This document shows positions 1-17,624 of a stretch of 64,000 nucleotides of DNA, piece after piece. The stretch comes from Echiichthys vipera (lineage: Eukaryota > Chordata > Actinopteri > Perciformes > Trachinidae), in NCBI GenBank assembly GCA_963691815.1, contig OY829653.1:31227750-31291749 (forward strand), given 5' to 3'. The notes below the pieces were generated by a model. It was not told the DNA's origin, searched no databases, and was given only the letters and a program-made list of their open reading frames with translations. A program made the position numbers and the translations under genes. Position 1 is the stretch's first letter, and each line of letters starts with the position of its first letter.

Positions 1-2204
1 GAAAACTAATGCAGAATTCTTTTTCATTGTAGAAGCTCAACAAACCTCTGAATTGATCACAAAGGCTTTTTTTGTGATTGATCAGACTTGATCTCAGAGA
101 TACAGGACACATTAATCATGACTTGAATGGCTACATTTGACTGTTGCCATTTGAGAATGAAAACCTCACTCAGGGGGTTTGTTGGTCAAGGCTGTCTTCA
201 TCCACTGTTCGTTCATATCAGTAGGAAAAGAAACACACTGTAATTTGTGACGTCCACCAAGGGGAAAGGTGTTTTAGCACTACGCCAAAGCCCAACCTCT
301 TTTCTAATCCTATCCTTGTGGTTTTGATGCCTAAACCTAACTGGTTTTGGTGCCTACATCTAACCGTCACCTTTGTTTCCAAAACATAACCTTTGTGTCG
401 CCATTTCACCACGTTAGGGGGTCCTATTTTGTAACATATCATATGAATTGTTGTGCATAACTTTTCGGAAGATATTATATTATTGAACTTGTTGATGAGA
501 ATACGTTGGTTGATCTATAATTTTGCTACTTCTGATTAAAAATAAGTAAAACATTTTTTCTTCCAAACTCATGAAAAGCACTTACATACTGTATCTTTCA
601 GCCAGTTGACCAGAGCTTTATGAATAGTTACAAAAGAGGTAGTTCAGTTCAGTCAGAAGAGTTAAATAGTGTCTTTTCGGACCGTCAGCGCACGGCTTGA
701 TTTGGATTTGGCTCCACATACTATTTGGAGTAATATTGTGGCCATACTATGTCCCTTGTGGAGCTCTAAAGAAAGTTTTCTATTACATTTCAGTAATTAT
801 TCATAGGAATGACAGAATCCTACTGTATTTTATCTGACATCAAGTCAAGTAATAAAAGACAGCATTTTGGTTGCCACTCTAGCAGCTGGAAGGGTGCTGC
901 TGTGAAGCTGACCAATGTCTGACCGTCTGCTGCTGTAGAGCATCAGGAAACTTTCCTACAAGGTTCAATAAAATATCTCATTATAATGGGCGGGGCCAGA
1001 TGTACCAGTATCAGTACCACTGATCGCCAGAACACCTGTATGCATTTTCATTCATGCTAGATATGTTCTGCAGTTACTCCTCACTGTTAACCTCTGAACT
1101 CAGCTGCCGTGCCAGGGACCGGCTGAAACCTGCAATAATGAGACCTGCAATTAACACTGACCAATCAATGGGGTAATTGCAGAGCGAGACTGATGGTCTG
1201 TGAGGTAAAGGAGGAGTTTGCTGCCGGCACCATATCGATTTCCCTCAAACCAATTAGTTGGTTTCCAGCGATTTGGAGTGTTGGTCTCTAGCCATCTGCT
1301 TCTGTAATACAGAAAGAAGAAAACATAGCCCACTGTTGTATAGAGTATATGCTGCAGAAATCCACTTCCTATTTGTGTGGCTGCTGATAGAATCTAAATT
1401 AGGATCTTTGCCATAAACACAAGGGGATTATATATAGAAAATGCGTCACATTTGCCGTCAGGGCAAGGCTGCAATTTGACATCCTGTCTACGTGAAACCA
1501 AGGCGCAATATTCCTCTTTCCCTAAAGACGGCTTTCTGGGATAACTATTGATTGGACATGACGCACAAAGTTGGGCGCACAGTGACGTACAGATGTTCCT
1601 CCTTTCATTTGACCCTAGCTCTGCGTGAATGCCGTAGCATCATTAAGGGGGGTCAAACATTATTTATCCCTGTGTTAGTTTCACTGGCTGCAGTAGCTGC
1701 AGTGCCCACCAGGTGGCACATGTGAGCAGCTCAGATGAGTTCTACAGTCCATGGTACAGACGGCAATGGAAGAAACAAGATGAAAACACTTCTGGAATGA
1801 ATCACAGCACTCTATTAAATTATCTGCCAGACTTTACAGTATAATTACACACTACAGAGTCTTAATGTCATATTGGGCATGTTATGTGTTATGACCAGAG
1901 ACGTATAATAAAATAAGTGGACAGACGTGCTTCTGGGTCCGAGTGTACGCCTAAACCTTCATTTATACAGTTTATGGTCTTAATCTCTAGTTTTAAGTCT
2001 TCTTCAATACCGAATGCTGTTAATTTAGTAACTTATGATCCCATTTAGAGTAAAATAGATCATAAAGCAGCGGATGCTTTAGGGCCGAGCTGCACTGCAC
2101 ATGTGTTTAATACAGCACAATGACTCAATGACACTGGTTTATTTTGTCTTTCAGTTCACCCTTGAATTCGTACATTTTTCACGGTTGAATATTTCAAGTG
2201 CAGC
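1..2204. other. Intergenic, no gene seen
   Basis: I see no coding exon here. The part at about 247-440 contains interspersed CCTAAACCTAAC-like words embedded in unique sequence. That pattern resembles a dispersed fish repeat, not a telomere, because the words are not in tandem. The remainder is AT-rich and unassigned. The only open frames are short and show no family motif. Confidence 0.5.
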
Positions 2205-2325
2205 AAGCGTGGAATAAGACACTTCACAGAGCCGCAGGTCGGAGTCGAACCTGTGCTGCTGAGGAGACGTTTCAGCCTCTGTACACAGAACCTGCTTTAA
2301 CCATTGGACCACCGTCAGTTACTGT
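2205..2325 (-). repeat. tRNA-derived SINE head (fragment)
   Basis: Read on the minus strand, this stretch starts GGTGGTCCAATGGTTAAAGC and later contains GGTTCGACTCC, a good match to the B box of a tRNA-type RNA polymerase III promoter. The spacing between the A-box-like and B-box-like parts is too long and the arms pair too poorly for a functional tRNA. The same head (GGTCCAGTGGTTAGAGC followed by GGTTCGAATCC) is common in tRNA-derived SINEs of percomorph fish. The 3' body and tail are not recognisable, so this is probably a truncated, decayed copy. Confidence 0.5.
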
Positions 2326-3271
2326 AGCACGGCCGTCTGCTCTGGGACTAATTCATCAGATTGTTACAGAAACGCTGTGAATGTTTTCGTCAAATGCTTT
2401 ATTTTTGTTTGATAATAACAATTTACCTTTATTGCGGCAATAATAAAAGTAGGCTCCAGTGGGCTGTACTACAAATACAAATACAAGTGGTAGCAAAAAA
2501 TAATACGAACAAGAATAACAATAATAGAGAACAATAATCTTTATTTATATTCCATTTTCTAAGCCACAGCGTGCTTTACAAGAGAAACATAAAAATGCCA
2601 GTTGTAACCTATGACATACATGAGAACCAGGGGGGTAGCCGGAACGGCGCTCCTGCACTGTTTTCTCCAAGTGAGAAAAAACACAGCAGCTCAGGAGGAG
2701 TCCTGTCCTATTTCTGCTGCTGAGTGCAGTGATAGAGGTTAACTCCAGAGACTCCGTCCAGGAGACAAAATAAAAGCATCTCCTCCTGTGATTTCTGAAC
2801 AGTCAGGAAGCCGAAGCAGGAAAAGCTCAAACTGAGCTACTGAAAGATATTTTTAATTGAATTTTTCTTCTAGTGAAATGCTCTGAATGAATGTAAGTTT
2901 CCCCTGGTAAACAGTTAACTGTTGTGTAGTGTGTGTCTAGAGCTTTTATTGTGAAAGGTCAGAGAGGAAGAAATGAAGTATCTGCCTTGTCGATGTTGAA
3001 AGTCAAATAGTTTTCCGTTTGATCCATAGATAAATGTGGTTTTATGATCCTAATAAGTAAACTAACAACCTGATTGGTTGATGTTTTTATTCACTTGTGA
3101 AAGCCCCGTAAAATTGATCCGAACGTCATTTTTCGACGTGAAATATTCACGTTCTGTTTAAGTTAATGAGAAAAAACACAGTTATACATACACATTTAAG
3201 TGCAGTCATTGCGACCTTCTTTGTGGTCTGAGGGTGTATTTTCCCTCAATCCTGTGAGCAGGTTTCGAGCT
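2326..3271. other. Intergenic, no gene seen
   Basis: No coding potential is recognised. A stretch at about 2,535-2,590 (ATAATCTTTATTTATATTCC, then GTGCTTTACAAG) resembles the 3' tail of dispersed fish elements that read TATAGCACCTTTC...GTGCTTTACA, but it is too short to assign. Confidence 0.4.
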
Positions 3272-3332
3272 TCTCACGCATCTCACGCATCTCACGCATC
3301 TCACGCATCTCATGCATCTCACGCATCTCACG
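3272..3332. repeat. 9-bp tandem repeat TCTCACGCA
   Basis: About six to seven head-to-tail copies of TCTCACGCA, with one copy changed to TCTCATGCA. Because the unit is a multiple of three, it leaves an open frame encoding repeated His-Ala-Ser. That frame has no other sign of being a gene. Confidence 0.85.
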
Positions 3333-10476
<7,144 letters not shown>

Positions 10477-10480
10477 GTAG
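10477..10480. repeat. Target-site duplication GTAG (left)
   Basis: GTAG directly precedes the left LTR and is repeated directly after the right LTR (18,099-18,102). A 4-bp duplication is what gamma-type retroviral integrases usually leave. Confidence 0.9.
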
Positions 10481-10954
10481 TGTCGTGGAAATTTTCTGCT
10501 CTTGATGAAGAATGAAATAATGAATTCGTGTCGGCCGACAAAGTTTTATTTTCTTTGCAAAGAAAAGGTCAATCGACATGCGCGCGGTTCGAATGAGGAA
10601 AGACAAGTGAGCAAAAGAAACGTTGAACATTTATACCTGACGAAAGCCCACCCCTGTGAATGTGTATTACATCCTTTGTCTTACTGTGGGGTTGACCAGC
10701 CCAGACATCCTGCCGTATAATTAACAGGTCTGATCAACACAGTTTCAGAATACACAAGGGTTGAATACATCATGAGACAGTGAGCAGTTGACTGTCTCTG
10801 AAACGTGAAATGCAATTACAAGGTCTAGACTTTAAAATACACAAATGAGTGAATAATAAAAAGAGGGATCTGATATCTTGGGGGGGGACACCTTCTGTTC
10901 TGTCTGTCTGAAAGGCTTCTCAAGGAAGAAGGAATATTCAAATTTACCATTACA
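10481..10954 (-). repeat. ERV 3' LTR
   Basis: 474 bp, with TG...CA ends in retroviral orientation (begins TGTAATGG, ends CCACGACA). On the minus strand a TATAAA box lies at 10,635-10,630 and an AATAAA polyadenylation signal at 10,550-10,545, so U3, a short R and U5 can be placed. It appears identical to the other LTR. A 72-codon plus-strand frame that occurs in both LTRs is not a gene. Confidence 0.95.
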
Positions 10955-10966
10955 TTTCCCCCTTTT
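10955..10966 (-). other. ERV polypurine tract
   Basis: On the minus strand AAAAGGGGGAAA abuts the U3 end of the 3' LTR. This is the expected position and composition of the plus-strand DNA primer for reverse transcription. The 200 bp between it and the end of env is A/T-rich, with (TAA)n near 11,096-11,125 and a 22-base T run at 11,144-11,165. Confidence 0.9.
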
Positions 10967-11163
10967 GATTATTCATTAATCACAAATGAAGAGAATAAAA
11001 CATAAACAAGAAATAAGAATAATAACATTTGCAAAATCAAAATAGATTAAATGAAATAATGATAAAGAAGTAAACCAAAAACAAAAATTAATAATAAAGA
11101 TCATAATAATAATAATAATAAAAAGAAAGAAAGATAAAACATACTTTTTTTTTTTTTTTTTTT

Positions 11164-12501
11164 TTACAAGATGTCTTCATCAAAGTCAGAGTCTGAGCTG
11201 GGGTAGTGATGGGAATCAGGGACGTAGAATGAGGTTGAATTTTGATGGTCATTGTTGACATTCACATGAACATATGTAGAGGATTGGATCACCTTTTTGG
11301 TGAGTATGTTAGACAACCACTTCAACATGCAGGGAATTACGGTGCAGAGCAAAAAGAGAATAACTACAACTGGGGTAATTATTGTTAAAAACCATGATGC
11401 CCATCCTTGGCCCCAAAGTTGTAACCAGGAAAACCATGAGTCATTCACAACTTGTGGGGGTTGAATGGCATCTTGCATGTGCTTGATGATGTCGGTGATG
11501 TTCTCGTATTCATCAGGGACATAAAAACAACAAGAAACATTGAGCATTTTGCAAGTACCTCCTTTTTCAGCTAGTATGATATCAAGGGCAAGTCTGTGTT
11601 GAATAACTGCTGTTCTGATCGCAGACATTTCGGTATTTACTAGAGTAAAGGCTGCTTCGGTGTGGTTTGCTAAGGAGAGAACAGACCAGGCTATTCCATT
11701 AATTTTGTTCAGTGCTGCAGTTGTTCCACCTCCTAAAAATAGAGACCAGCCAATATTAGCGCCTGGGGAAGTCCAGGGATCCGCCAACACATAACCATCA
11801 AATTTGGTAGGGAAACCAATAGTATCTTGGTGAGTTTGAGAATGTATGGTAGATTGAATATTAATGGTAGGAGGTTTTTTATATAAGATTTCTGTGGAAG
11901 TTGTAACTACTGATGGGTGGCAACAACCAGACCACTGAGTTGGCAAATTGTGAAAAGCTTTCCTGCCGCAAGACCACATTATTCCCGGTTGGGATGAAAG
12001 TTGTTTAAATGGACAGGTAAATTTTGTTAGAGTGTTATTAGGCCATCTATAAGAACAATTATTTGATGCTGTAGTGTTTACAAATATTTTTGTTTGACAA
12101 CTTGACTGACCTAGATAAGGGCCGGATGGTGATGCTGAACAAACGCAAGTCTCTGCATGTTGTAGAGGAACTTCAAATGCCATGTTAGTGGGAGTTGAAT
12201 GTGAATCAGTACAGGTAATATTGGGGTGTGGAGTAATTGAAACATTACTCCTGATTTGTTGACCAGCAATTAATAACGTCATCATTCCCAGAGGGACAGT
12301 GCACTTACCATGCTCTTCTTTGCCCCAGGATTCTTTCATGTGACCTTGTAACACAACATTTGCTGTAAGGGGTTTTGCCTGCCATCTGGCTGCTAGAGCC
12401 TGACAAACCCAACAGTCACCAGGAATTTTCAACTCTTTTTTGTGTAATAGAGCTAGGGCACATGCGCTGTTGCCGGCACATTGTCTGAGGGCTTGTTGCA
12501 T
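11164..12501 (-). pseudogene. env: ERV env, main part (SU/TM), frame-broken at 5' end
   Basis: A 445-codon open frame for a retroviral envelope glycoprotein, which mediates receptor binding and membrane fusion. Visible features are a CWVC motif at residues 30-33 (surface subunit CXXC), many N-glycosylation sites, a hydrophobic glycine-rich fusion-peptide-like stretch at about 249-262, a CX6CC motif at 317-325 typical of gamma-type transmembrane subunits, a membrane span at about 367-392 and a roughly 50-residue acidic tail. The signal peptide lies upstream in another frame (12,598 downward), so a one-base shift near 12,500 separates it from the body. I see no clear RXXR furin site before the fusion peptide. 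As read, it would not be secreted normally. Confidence 0.88.
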
Positions 12502-12598
12502 TTTGTCCTTTGTTCAGAGTGACAGTCTTGGTGGGTTTGTAGGTGTAAGCTTCTGTCAGCATTGCTGACCATGAAAGGAACAGGATCAGGTGGTGCAT
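12490..12598 (-). pseudogene. ERV env signal-peptide segment (other frame)
   Basis: Starting at an ATG at 12,598, this frame opens with a short polar start followed by a hydrophobic core (LILFLSWSAML), which is a plausible signal peptide. It then runs over the start of the env body in a different frame and stops downstream. The pattern is what a single-base insertion or deletion close to 12,500 would give. It overlaps the pol end only slightly, as is usual for retroviruses. Confidence 0.7.
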
Positions 12599-12629
12599 GA
12601 TGCAGTTGAAAGAAAATGGTTCTGTGCCT

Positions 12630-12956
12630 CTAATGGGTGTTTGTTGAATTCACGGAGTTATCCCTCAAGTTGTCCTCTCGTTGTTCGTTCTTGCGTTGTC
12701 CGGGTTGACAACTGAGTCCCTCTGTTGGTTCGGGAACCTTCCTGCAGTGGCTGGTGTGTATCCATGTTGTTCTTTCAGCAATCTTCACAGCGGTGTGTGT
12801 TGTCAGGAGTACTTGGAATGGACCTCGCCAGCGTTTGGAATTCCAATTTTTCCTTCTCAGGTCCTTTATCACCACCCAGTCACCAGGCTGGAAGTCATGG
12901 AGCGATGTGGAAGCTGGCGGTGGAAGGGCTGACTTCACCTGTGTTATGTGTTGCAC
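12630..12956 (-). pseudogene. pol: ERV integrase C-terminal domain (GPY/F)
   Basis: About 108 codons matching the C-terminal DNA-binding region of gammaretrovirus-like integrases: PGDWVVIKDL, then RWRGPFQVLLTTHTAVKI and WIHTSHCRKVPEP, the GPY/F-like module. It is preceded, after an in-frame TGA at about 12,960, by the zinc-binding N-terminus. The catalytic core with its D,D-35-E triad should lie between the two (roughly 500-700 bp in relatives) and is absent. The deletion junction is therefore close to 12,957-12,970. Confidence 0.85.
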
Positions 12957-12959
12957 AAA

Positions 12960-13916
12960 TCATACATGATGACAAAACTTCTGCACATAAGCTGAAAACC
13001 AATAGCGGGTTATGGCATCCAACATTCCCCCTTTTGACACATGGTCCAATCCATGTGTCAACTTTGCAAAGTGAGGAAAGAAATGTTTAGGTAGACATGG
13101 TTTGTTATCAGGCCCTTGCCACACTGCGTCTTTCTGTGTGGCACCGCTTCTTTTCCACAGCGTCTTTTCCTCTGGTGTGGCAAAGGTCTGTAATGCTTCG
13201 AGGGAGCTGGGTATGGAGGCTGGAGTTGAAACAAACAAAGAATTAAGGATAATGGGTTGGAGTGCTGCTCTTTTTGCAGCAGTATCAGCTCTTGCGTTTC
13301 CTAGGGAGATGGGGTCAGAGTTGTTAGTATGAGCAAGACATTTACAAACAGCAATTGAGGTTGGGAGCAAAATGGCATCTAGAAGAGCTGCAACTTTGTC
13401 ATGATTGAGAATGGGTTTTCCGTCAGATTTTAAGAATTGTCTGTGTTTCCACAGAGTGCCGAAATCGTGTACAACACCAAATGCATATCTGGAGTCAGTG
13501 TAAATAGTTACGGCTTTGTTTCTTGCCAGTTTGCATGCCTCTGTCAATGCTATCAGTTCTGCTGCTTGTGCAGAGTATTGGGAAGGGAGTGAGTCTGAGA
13601 CAAGAGTTTCATGGTTAGTGACAACAGCAAATCCCACTCTGTTGTGACCGGTTTGGGGGTCACGTGAGGCAGATCCATCTACAAAAAGAACCAAATCAGG
13701 GTTAGTTAATGGGGTTTCTTGTAGATCTGGTCTTGGAGAGCAGACCTGTTGGAGGACAGCAGCACAATTATGTTCCTGTCCGTCGTCAGGCGTAGGGAGG
13801 AGAGTGGCAGGGTTTAAAACATTGCATCTTTTGACAGTGATGTTAGACATTTCTAAAAGCACAGTGTTATATCTGAGCCATCTTGCTGTGGAGAGGTGAG
13901 AAGTTTTTTTGTTCAA
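12960..13916 (-). pseudogene. pol: ERV RNase H and integrase N-terminal domain
   Basis: A 318-codon frame. Residues 8-42 form the RT connection region ending in LNPATLLP, which is conserved in gamma-type pol. Residues 73-220 are an RNase H domain with acidic residues visible as D80, E120, D141 and D211. Residues 250-318 hold a histidine-rich zinc-binding integrase N-terminus (HFFPHFAKLTH ... KFCHH). The upstream reverse transcriptase is in another frame; the switch occurs around 13,905, at a run of seven A bases on the minus strand. The frame ends at a TGA exactly where the integrase core is missing. RNase H itself looks intact. Confidence 0.88.
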
Positions 13917-15235
13917 GTAAAATCATGGACACAGCATGTTGGACCAGGAGGGTTACATCAGGGTAACCCACAATGTCTCTGGAGGCCATAACTGCTTTTT
14001 CTGCTGCAGCAACAGCTTTGAGACATCTTGGGAGGCCTGCAGCCACAGGATCCAGTTTGGAAGAAAAATAGGCTACGTGACGTAGTTTATTTCCGTGATC
14101 CTGTAACAAAACAGAAGTCATGTATCCATTTTTCTCATCTACTGTTTGAGTAAATGACCTGGTGGGGTCAGGTAGTCCCAAAGTTGGAGTGGTCTGTAAG
14201 GCAAGTTTTAGTTTGGTGAAAGATTGTTCTGCTTCAGGAGTCCATGTGATCTTACCTTGTGATTGCAAACTATTGCCATGAATGAGGGAGGCGAGTGGAG
14301 CCTCAAGAATGGCATAGTTTAAAATGAACTGTCGACAATAAGAGCACGTTCCAAGAAATGAAATCATTTGTTTTTTCGTGAGAGGTCTTGGAAGATTCTG
14401 AATTGATTCTACTCTTTTTGGTGACAGAGTTTTTCCCTCAGAAGTGATGACATGACCTAAGAAAAGAACTTGTTCCTGGACAAATTGTAATTTCGACAAG
14501 CTGGCTTTGTGACCACTTTTAGCCAAATGTTTTAAGAGTTTGACTGTGTTGGCTTCGCATTGTTCCTTGGTTTGACTGCAGATCAAAAGGTCGTCAACAT
14601 ACTGTAGTAAAGCACTACCTGGAGAGAGAAGAAGAGATTCAAGACTTTGTTTGAGAGCTTCATTGTAGATGGTGGGACTCTCACAATATCCTTGACACAA
14701 GCGAGTGAAAGTGTAGCCTCTTCCATTGAAGTTGAAAGCAAACCAAAATTGACTTTCTGGATGGACTGGAACACTGAAGAAAGCATTAGAAAGATCCACC
14801 ACTGAAAAGAATTTCGCAGCTGGGGGAACTTGAGACAAGATGGTGTAAGGATTTGGAACATTTGGAGCTCTGGGTCGGACTGCTGCATTAACTGCTTGCA
14901 GATCTTGAACAAAACGCCATTCTGTTGGTTGATTTTTATCTCTGATTTTATTCACAGGGAACAAAGGGGTGCGCACTGGAGAGTCATCACAGGGGATAAT
15001 TACTCCTGCTGCTTTAAGAGACTCGAAAACTGGCGTTATGCCATCGATGGCTTCTTGTTTGAGTGGATATTGTGGCTTGCAAGGTCTAAAGTCAGATTTT
15101 GGAGTTATGACAACAGGTTCACAGTTTTTGATGAGGCCAACATCATACTTATTAATAGCCCACAGTGTCTTAGGGACTTCCTGTAGGGCGGTGATAGCTT
15201 GCAGCTTATTTTTCAGACAAAAAAAGAAAAAGATT
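13867..15235 (-). pseudogene. pol: ERV reverse transcriptase
   Basis: Continuously open from about 15,235. The stretch 15,210-14,977 encodes the RT N-terminus (LQEVPKTLWAINK, then RPCKPQYPLKQEAI), so the first ATG/GTG-type codon at 14,976 is not the true beginning. Motifs are LQAVNAAV, VVDLSNAFFSVP with the first catalytic Asp, FTRLCQGYCESP and the YVDD catalytic box near 14,600-14,590. RT would be made as part of a Gag-Pol precursor and copies viral RNA into DNA. A stop at about 15,237 and an A-rich insertion (15,309-15,390) separate it from protease. The end is frame-shifted against RNase H. Confidence 0.9.
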
Positions 15236-15308
15236 TAGAAGTGCTTTCGGGTACCAGCTGGATTGTTTTCGTAGTGTGCACAACAGATGTTAAACCTTTA
15301 CAATAACA

Positions 15309-15390
15309 CTGCAGTGTTGGTGAAAAAATAAAATAAAATAAAAATTAAAAAACAAAAAATAAATAAAAATAAAATAAAAATAAAAAATTT
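15309..15390. repeat. A-rich low-complexity insertion in pol
   Basis: A run of AAATAA/AAAAT-type words sits between the protease and reverse transcriptase coding parts. No retroviral domain is expected to have this composition, so it looks like a poly(A)-like or microsatellite expansion inside the provirus. It ends the protease frame. Confidence 0.7.
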
Positions 15391-16151
15391 GATCGATCAC
15401 ATGTCTTTTGCCAATCGGCTGCGCGCTGACATGATTTTATGAATGGGCCCAAATCTTCCCAGTTATCTGATGTGTGTTTTGCAAGTGTTATGTGTGGGAC
15501 AGAATCAGTTATGGTGTACATGTTTGATTGAGCTGATGTGAGAGAGATTGATATAGCACATCTGTGTTGTGTCCAATATATGTGTGATAGTTTAAGCTTG
15601 TCAAATCTCTCTCTCATCCAGCTTTCCTCAAATGGCTCATCAGGTTCTGGTGACACGTGAGATGTACAATGTAGATCCTCCGGTGTCATGAAATCAGTTG
15701 CAGCTGTTAACACTGTCTTTTTAGCTTCTGTGACTAGTTCAGAAGAGACTGTTAGTTCCTGTAATTTCCATTGATATGCATAGAGCGAATTTAAATTTGG
15801 GTGAACGAAGGAGTGTGAAAGACTTGGTTCCAAATCAGATAGTCTGTGAACTTTCACACCGTCTGGGGTTGAGATTAGGCAAAGGCCTAATCTGCACATT
15901 AAATCTCTGCCCATAAGATTAATGGGACAGACTTCAGAGAGTAAAAATGCATGTTTGAAACCTGTATATGTTCCATCCTCACATTTGAGTGGGACAGTAA
16001 TGTTCTCTCTGATTGTTTGACCTGATGAACCAACAGAGTATACATGTTTTCCACTCAGTCTTGGTTTTGTAGTGAGTTCTAGTGCTCTTATCACAGAATG
16101 TGTGGCTCCTGAATCAACTAAGAATACAACATCTTGCTCAGCAATAGTCAA
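15391..16151 (-). pseudogene. pro: ERV aspartic protease
   Basis: A frame encoding FLVDSGATHSVI, the catalytic D-S/T-G motif of retropepsins, then INLMGRDLMCRLGL, the second conserved GRD-like block. The protease would cleave the Gag and Pol precursors. The downstream part (residues 90-240) is a pro-pol linker that runs into the A-rich insertion and stops at 15,345. The initiating codon is not meaningful, because the domain is expected to be reached by readthrough or frameshift from gag. Confidence 0.85.
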
Positions 16152-16302
16152 TGTATGTTTGGGAAACCTTTTGAAATGATCAGATGTGTATTGAACATAT
16201 GTTAAAGCAATTGTGTCTGAGCTCTCAATAGATTGTGTGTCAACATGTGTGTGTGGGTGTAGTGCAGTACCTCCTTCTGGTTTTACATGTTGGTTGGGCT
16301 TG

Positions 16303-16730
16303 TCAGCAGGAGTCCATCCCTCTCCGACAGCCCTCGACCACCCTCAGTCTTGGTGTGAGACATTCACGTCTCCAATGTCCAGATTGGCCACAGCGGTAAC
16401 AGATGTCATCAGGACGTCTTCTTGCAGATCTGTTAGCATTGTTTTTCCAGTTGTTGTCTTGGCTGTGTATTCTTTGTCTGTGTTCACGGTGTGGCTGTCT
16501 GTAGTCTCGGGCTGTGTTATACATGGTCATGCTGCCATGTGAAGTTCTTATTGAGATGTTTCTTCTTTTGTTTGTCCGAAGAATCTTTTGTTTGAACAGA
16601 CGCATCTGGATGGGCTGCTCCCAAACTTGTTTGTTGTGTCATGCTGAAGGGATCTGTTCTTCTTCTCTCGTCAGCTGTTGTAGCGTTGTATGGTGGTGGA
16701 GCTGAAGGGTGGTTCGGTGGCTGCAGTAGA
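16303..16730 (-). pseudogene. gag: ERV gag: p12-like PPPY region and nucleocapsid
   Basis: Two pieces in different frames. In one frame, 16,688-16,699 encodes PPPY, a late-budding motif within a proline-rich segment. In the next frame, 16,605-16,303 encodes a basic stretch and a single CCHC zinc knuckle (CYRCGQSGHWRREC, 16,401-16,360) that binds genomic RNA. The capsid domain normally found between these, about 230-260 residues, is missing because less than 150 bp separates them. This points to an internal deletion plus a frame break. Confidence 0.82.
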
Positions 16731-16731
16731 G

Positions 16732-17173
16732 TTATGGGTCCGGCTTCAAAGCCGCCAACTGTGGAAACAAAAAGGAAGAAACCTGCGGGTCTGATGTTCT
16801 TTTTGTGTTTAAATCTTGTTTTTCATTTGTTTCACTTATTTCGTTTGAAAAAGGAAATTGTTTCTGCATTATTCTCCTATTTCTTGCTTTTGCTTCCGCT
16901 TTCCAAATCTGTAAACATTCCCTTTGATTTTCCATAGTTTCCAATTTTTTTTACAGATAATTTCTTTTACCTTCTCATGTTTAGTTCTTTTTTCTTTAGT
17001 TTTTCCTCTAATAGTAATATAGTTTTTAAACTGAGAGATCCCCCTATTGGGAATCCAAGCTCAGCTGTCCAGACATTTAAATATTTTAGAGTTTTATCCC
17101 CATATTTCTTTCTCATTACATCCACAATTGCCCCCTCCGGAGGTCCTGCCTCAACAGAGCCTTTACTCCCCAT
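16732..17173 (-). pseudogene. gag: ERV gag: matrix region
   Basis: The ATG at 17,173 begins MGSKGS, an N-myristoylation-type start as in gamma-type matrix proteins, followed by about 68 residues. The frame then stops at 16,967, and homologous-looking basic sequence continues in other frames (for example 16,944-16,732). Matrix would target Gag to the plasma membrane. Codons upstream of 17,173 in the same frame look like leader sequence. Confidence 0.68.
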
Positions 17174-17603
17174 TCCCGCTGCGGAGGTCGTGCACGACAA
17201 CTTACAATACAGACGTCTCTGCAAGGACCACTTTGTTTTCTTATAACAATATAATAAAATATCTATATAACCCGCACAAGTGATGCAAGCGTAACCCAAA
17301 GTATTTAAACTTTGATCCCTGAGTCAGAGACTCAGTAGCAATTGTGGATAAAACGAAAACTAGAAATATTATGTAAAATTAAATCCCAAATTTTAAAAGA
17401 CAAGAAGTTAGAATGTCAATATTTCAATGCTCACCAGATAAATTTCGCTGACTTATTGTTCGCAGGATTCCAGCAGGAACAATCTGGGGGGTCTGCGGTC
17501 AGTCCTCCCTCAGAAGAGATTTTGAGGTTAGAGGCTGAAAAGCTTTTCTTTTCCAGGATGGCCTATCCCTGTCCGCATTCCGTCCCAGACGATCACCTGA
17601 GGA

Positions 17604-17621
17604 ATCCCACTTCTGACACCA
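17604..17621 (-). other. ERV primer-binding site, tRNA-Leu type
   Basis: Three bases after the 5' LTR, the minus strand reads TGGTGTCAGAAGTGGGAT. This is complementary to the 3' end of a tRNA-Leu (CCA-terminated, ...ATCCCACTTCTGACACCA). It primes minus-strand DNA synthesis. Confidence 0.88.
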
Positions 17622-17624
17622 AAT

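Noticed and set aside
247..440. CCTAAACCTAAC words suggesting telomeric repeat
   Set aside because: The words are scattered and irregular, not tandem TTAGGG; more likely part of a dispersed fish repeat.
2205..2325. Functional tRNA gene on the minus strand
   Set aside because: B box is good, but arms do not fold into a proper cloverleaf and spacing is too long; fits a SINE head.
10502..10720. 72-codon frame, identical at 17,646-17,864
   Set aside because: It lies in the two identical retroviral LTRs, antisense to the provirus; duplication by the LTRs explains the conservation.
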